A DNA stretch of 64,000 bases from Bacteroidia bacterium. GTDB taxonomy: Bacteria; Bacteroidota; Bacteroidia; Palsa-965. The notes under the pieces were generated by a model. That model did not search any database. It was given only the letters and a program-made list of their open reading frames with translations, and had not been told where the DNA came from. Location of the stretch: NCBI GenBank assembly GCA_023151315.1, contig JAKLJE010000016.1, positions 29,336 through 93,335 of the forward strand. The letters run 5' to 3'. The translations under genes were made by a program, and so were the position numbers. Positions 63,986 to 64,000 of the stretch are shown here, in pieces (positions within the stretch are counted from its first letter, which is position 1; each line of letters starts with the position of its first letter).

Positions 63986-64000
63986 AATGAAATTCAGAAA

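Overview
This window is chromosomal DNA from a member of the Bacteroidota, probably a free-living marine, freshwater or wastewater lineage. The evidence is consistent across the window. Five predicted proteins end in Por-secretion (type IX secretion, T9SS) C-terminal sorting domains. Many genes are preceded by the Bacteroidota -7 promoter element TAnnTTTG rather than a clear Shine-Dalgarno sequence. Menaquinone is made through futalosine (MqnC). A HYC_CC_PP-type protein, OmpP1/FadL porins and a DUF2752/YqaE pair are also typical. No phage, plasmid, insertion sequence, integrase or CRISPR array was recognised.

Layout. 1-5.4 kb: a small membrane protein, then the translation/transcription operon rimP-nusA-infB, which has a terminator-like hairpin in its leader and another before infB. 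5.4-10.6 kb, minus strand: an ECF sigma factor coupled to a membrane protein with a DUF4097 domain, a PIF1-like helicase, DUF2752 and a YqaE-type lipoprotein. 10.9-13.1 kb: alpha/beta hydrolase, DHFR-like reductase and a small exported protein. 13.1-25 kb, minus strand: dxs, a MacAB-like ABC exporter, and a complete TetR-TolC-adaptor-RND efflux operon. 25.2-30.5 kb: an asparaginyl-tRNA synthetase carrying a foreign-looking insertion of about 150 residues, a nest of palindromic repeats containing copies of a neighbouring gene's 3' end, and an AsmA-like protein. 30.6-39.9 kb: an rRNA pseudouridine synthase with a long repetitive tail, a T9SS cargo protein, YraN, LD-carboxypeptidase, MetG and an SGNH-fold lipoprotein whose catalytic residues are replaced.

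40-53 kb is an envelope and secretion region. A tight minus-strand set encodes a HYC_CC_PP protein, a T9SS thioredoxin-like protein, a T9SS multicopper oxidase, a FadL-type porin and a T9SS esterase, which suggests surface metal or redox chemistry. Divergent from it are a carbamoyltransferase and a secreted protein of 1892 residues with a duplicated beta-helix. 53.4-59.7 kb holds tRNA-Arg(CCU) and a six-gene lipid-modification operon: membrane desaturase, DUF1295, coclaurine-N-methyltransferase-like enzyme, FAD oxidoreductase, DUF1365 and a CFA-synthase-like methyltransferase with altered active-site residues. A GPH-family transporter faces it. The window ends with mqnC and an M17 aminopeptidase.

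The observations most worth following are the AsnRS insertion (about 37% GC against 46-47% in its flanks, with rare-type Arg codons), the six-gene lipid operon with a probable non-cyclopropanating methyltransferase, the possible attenuator in front of rimP-nusA-infB, the degenerate SGNH protein, and the repeat nest downstream of asnS. All family assignments are by reading motifs; no database search was run.
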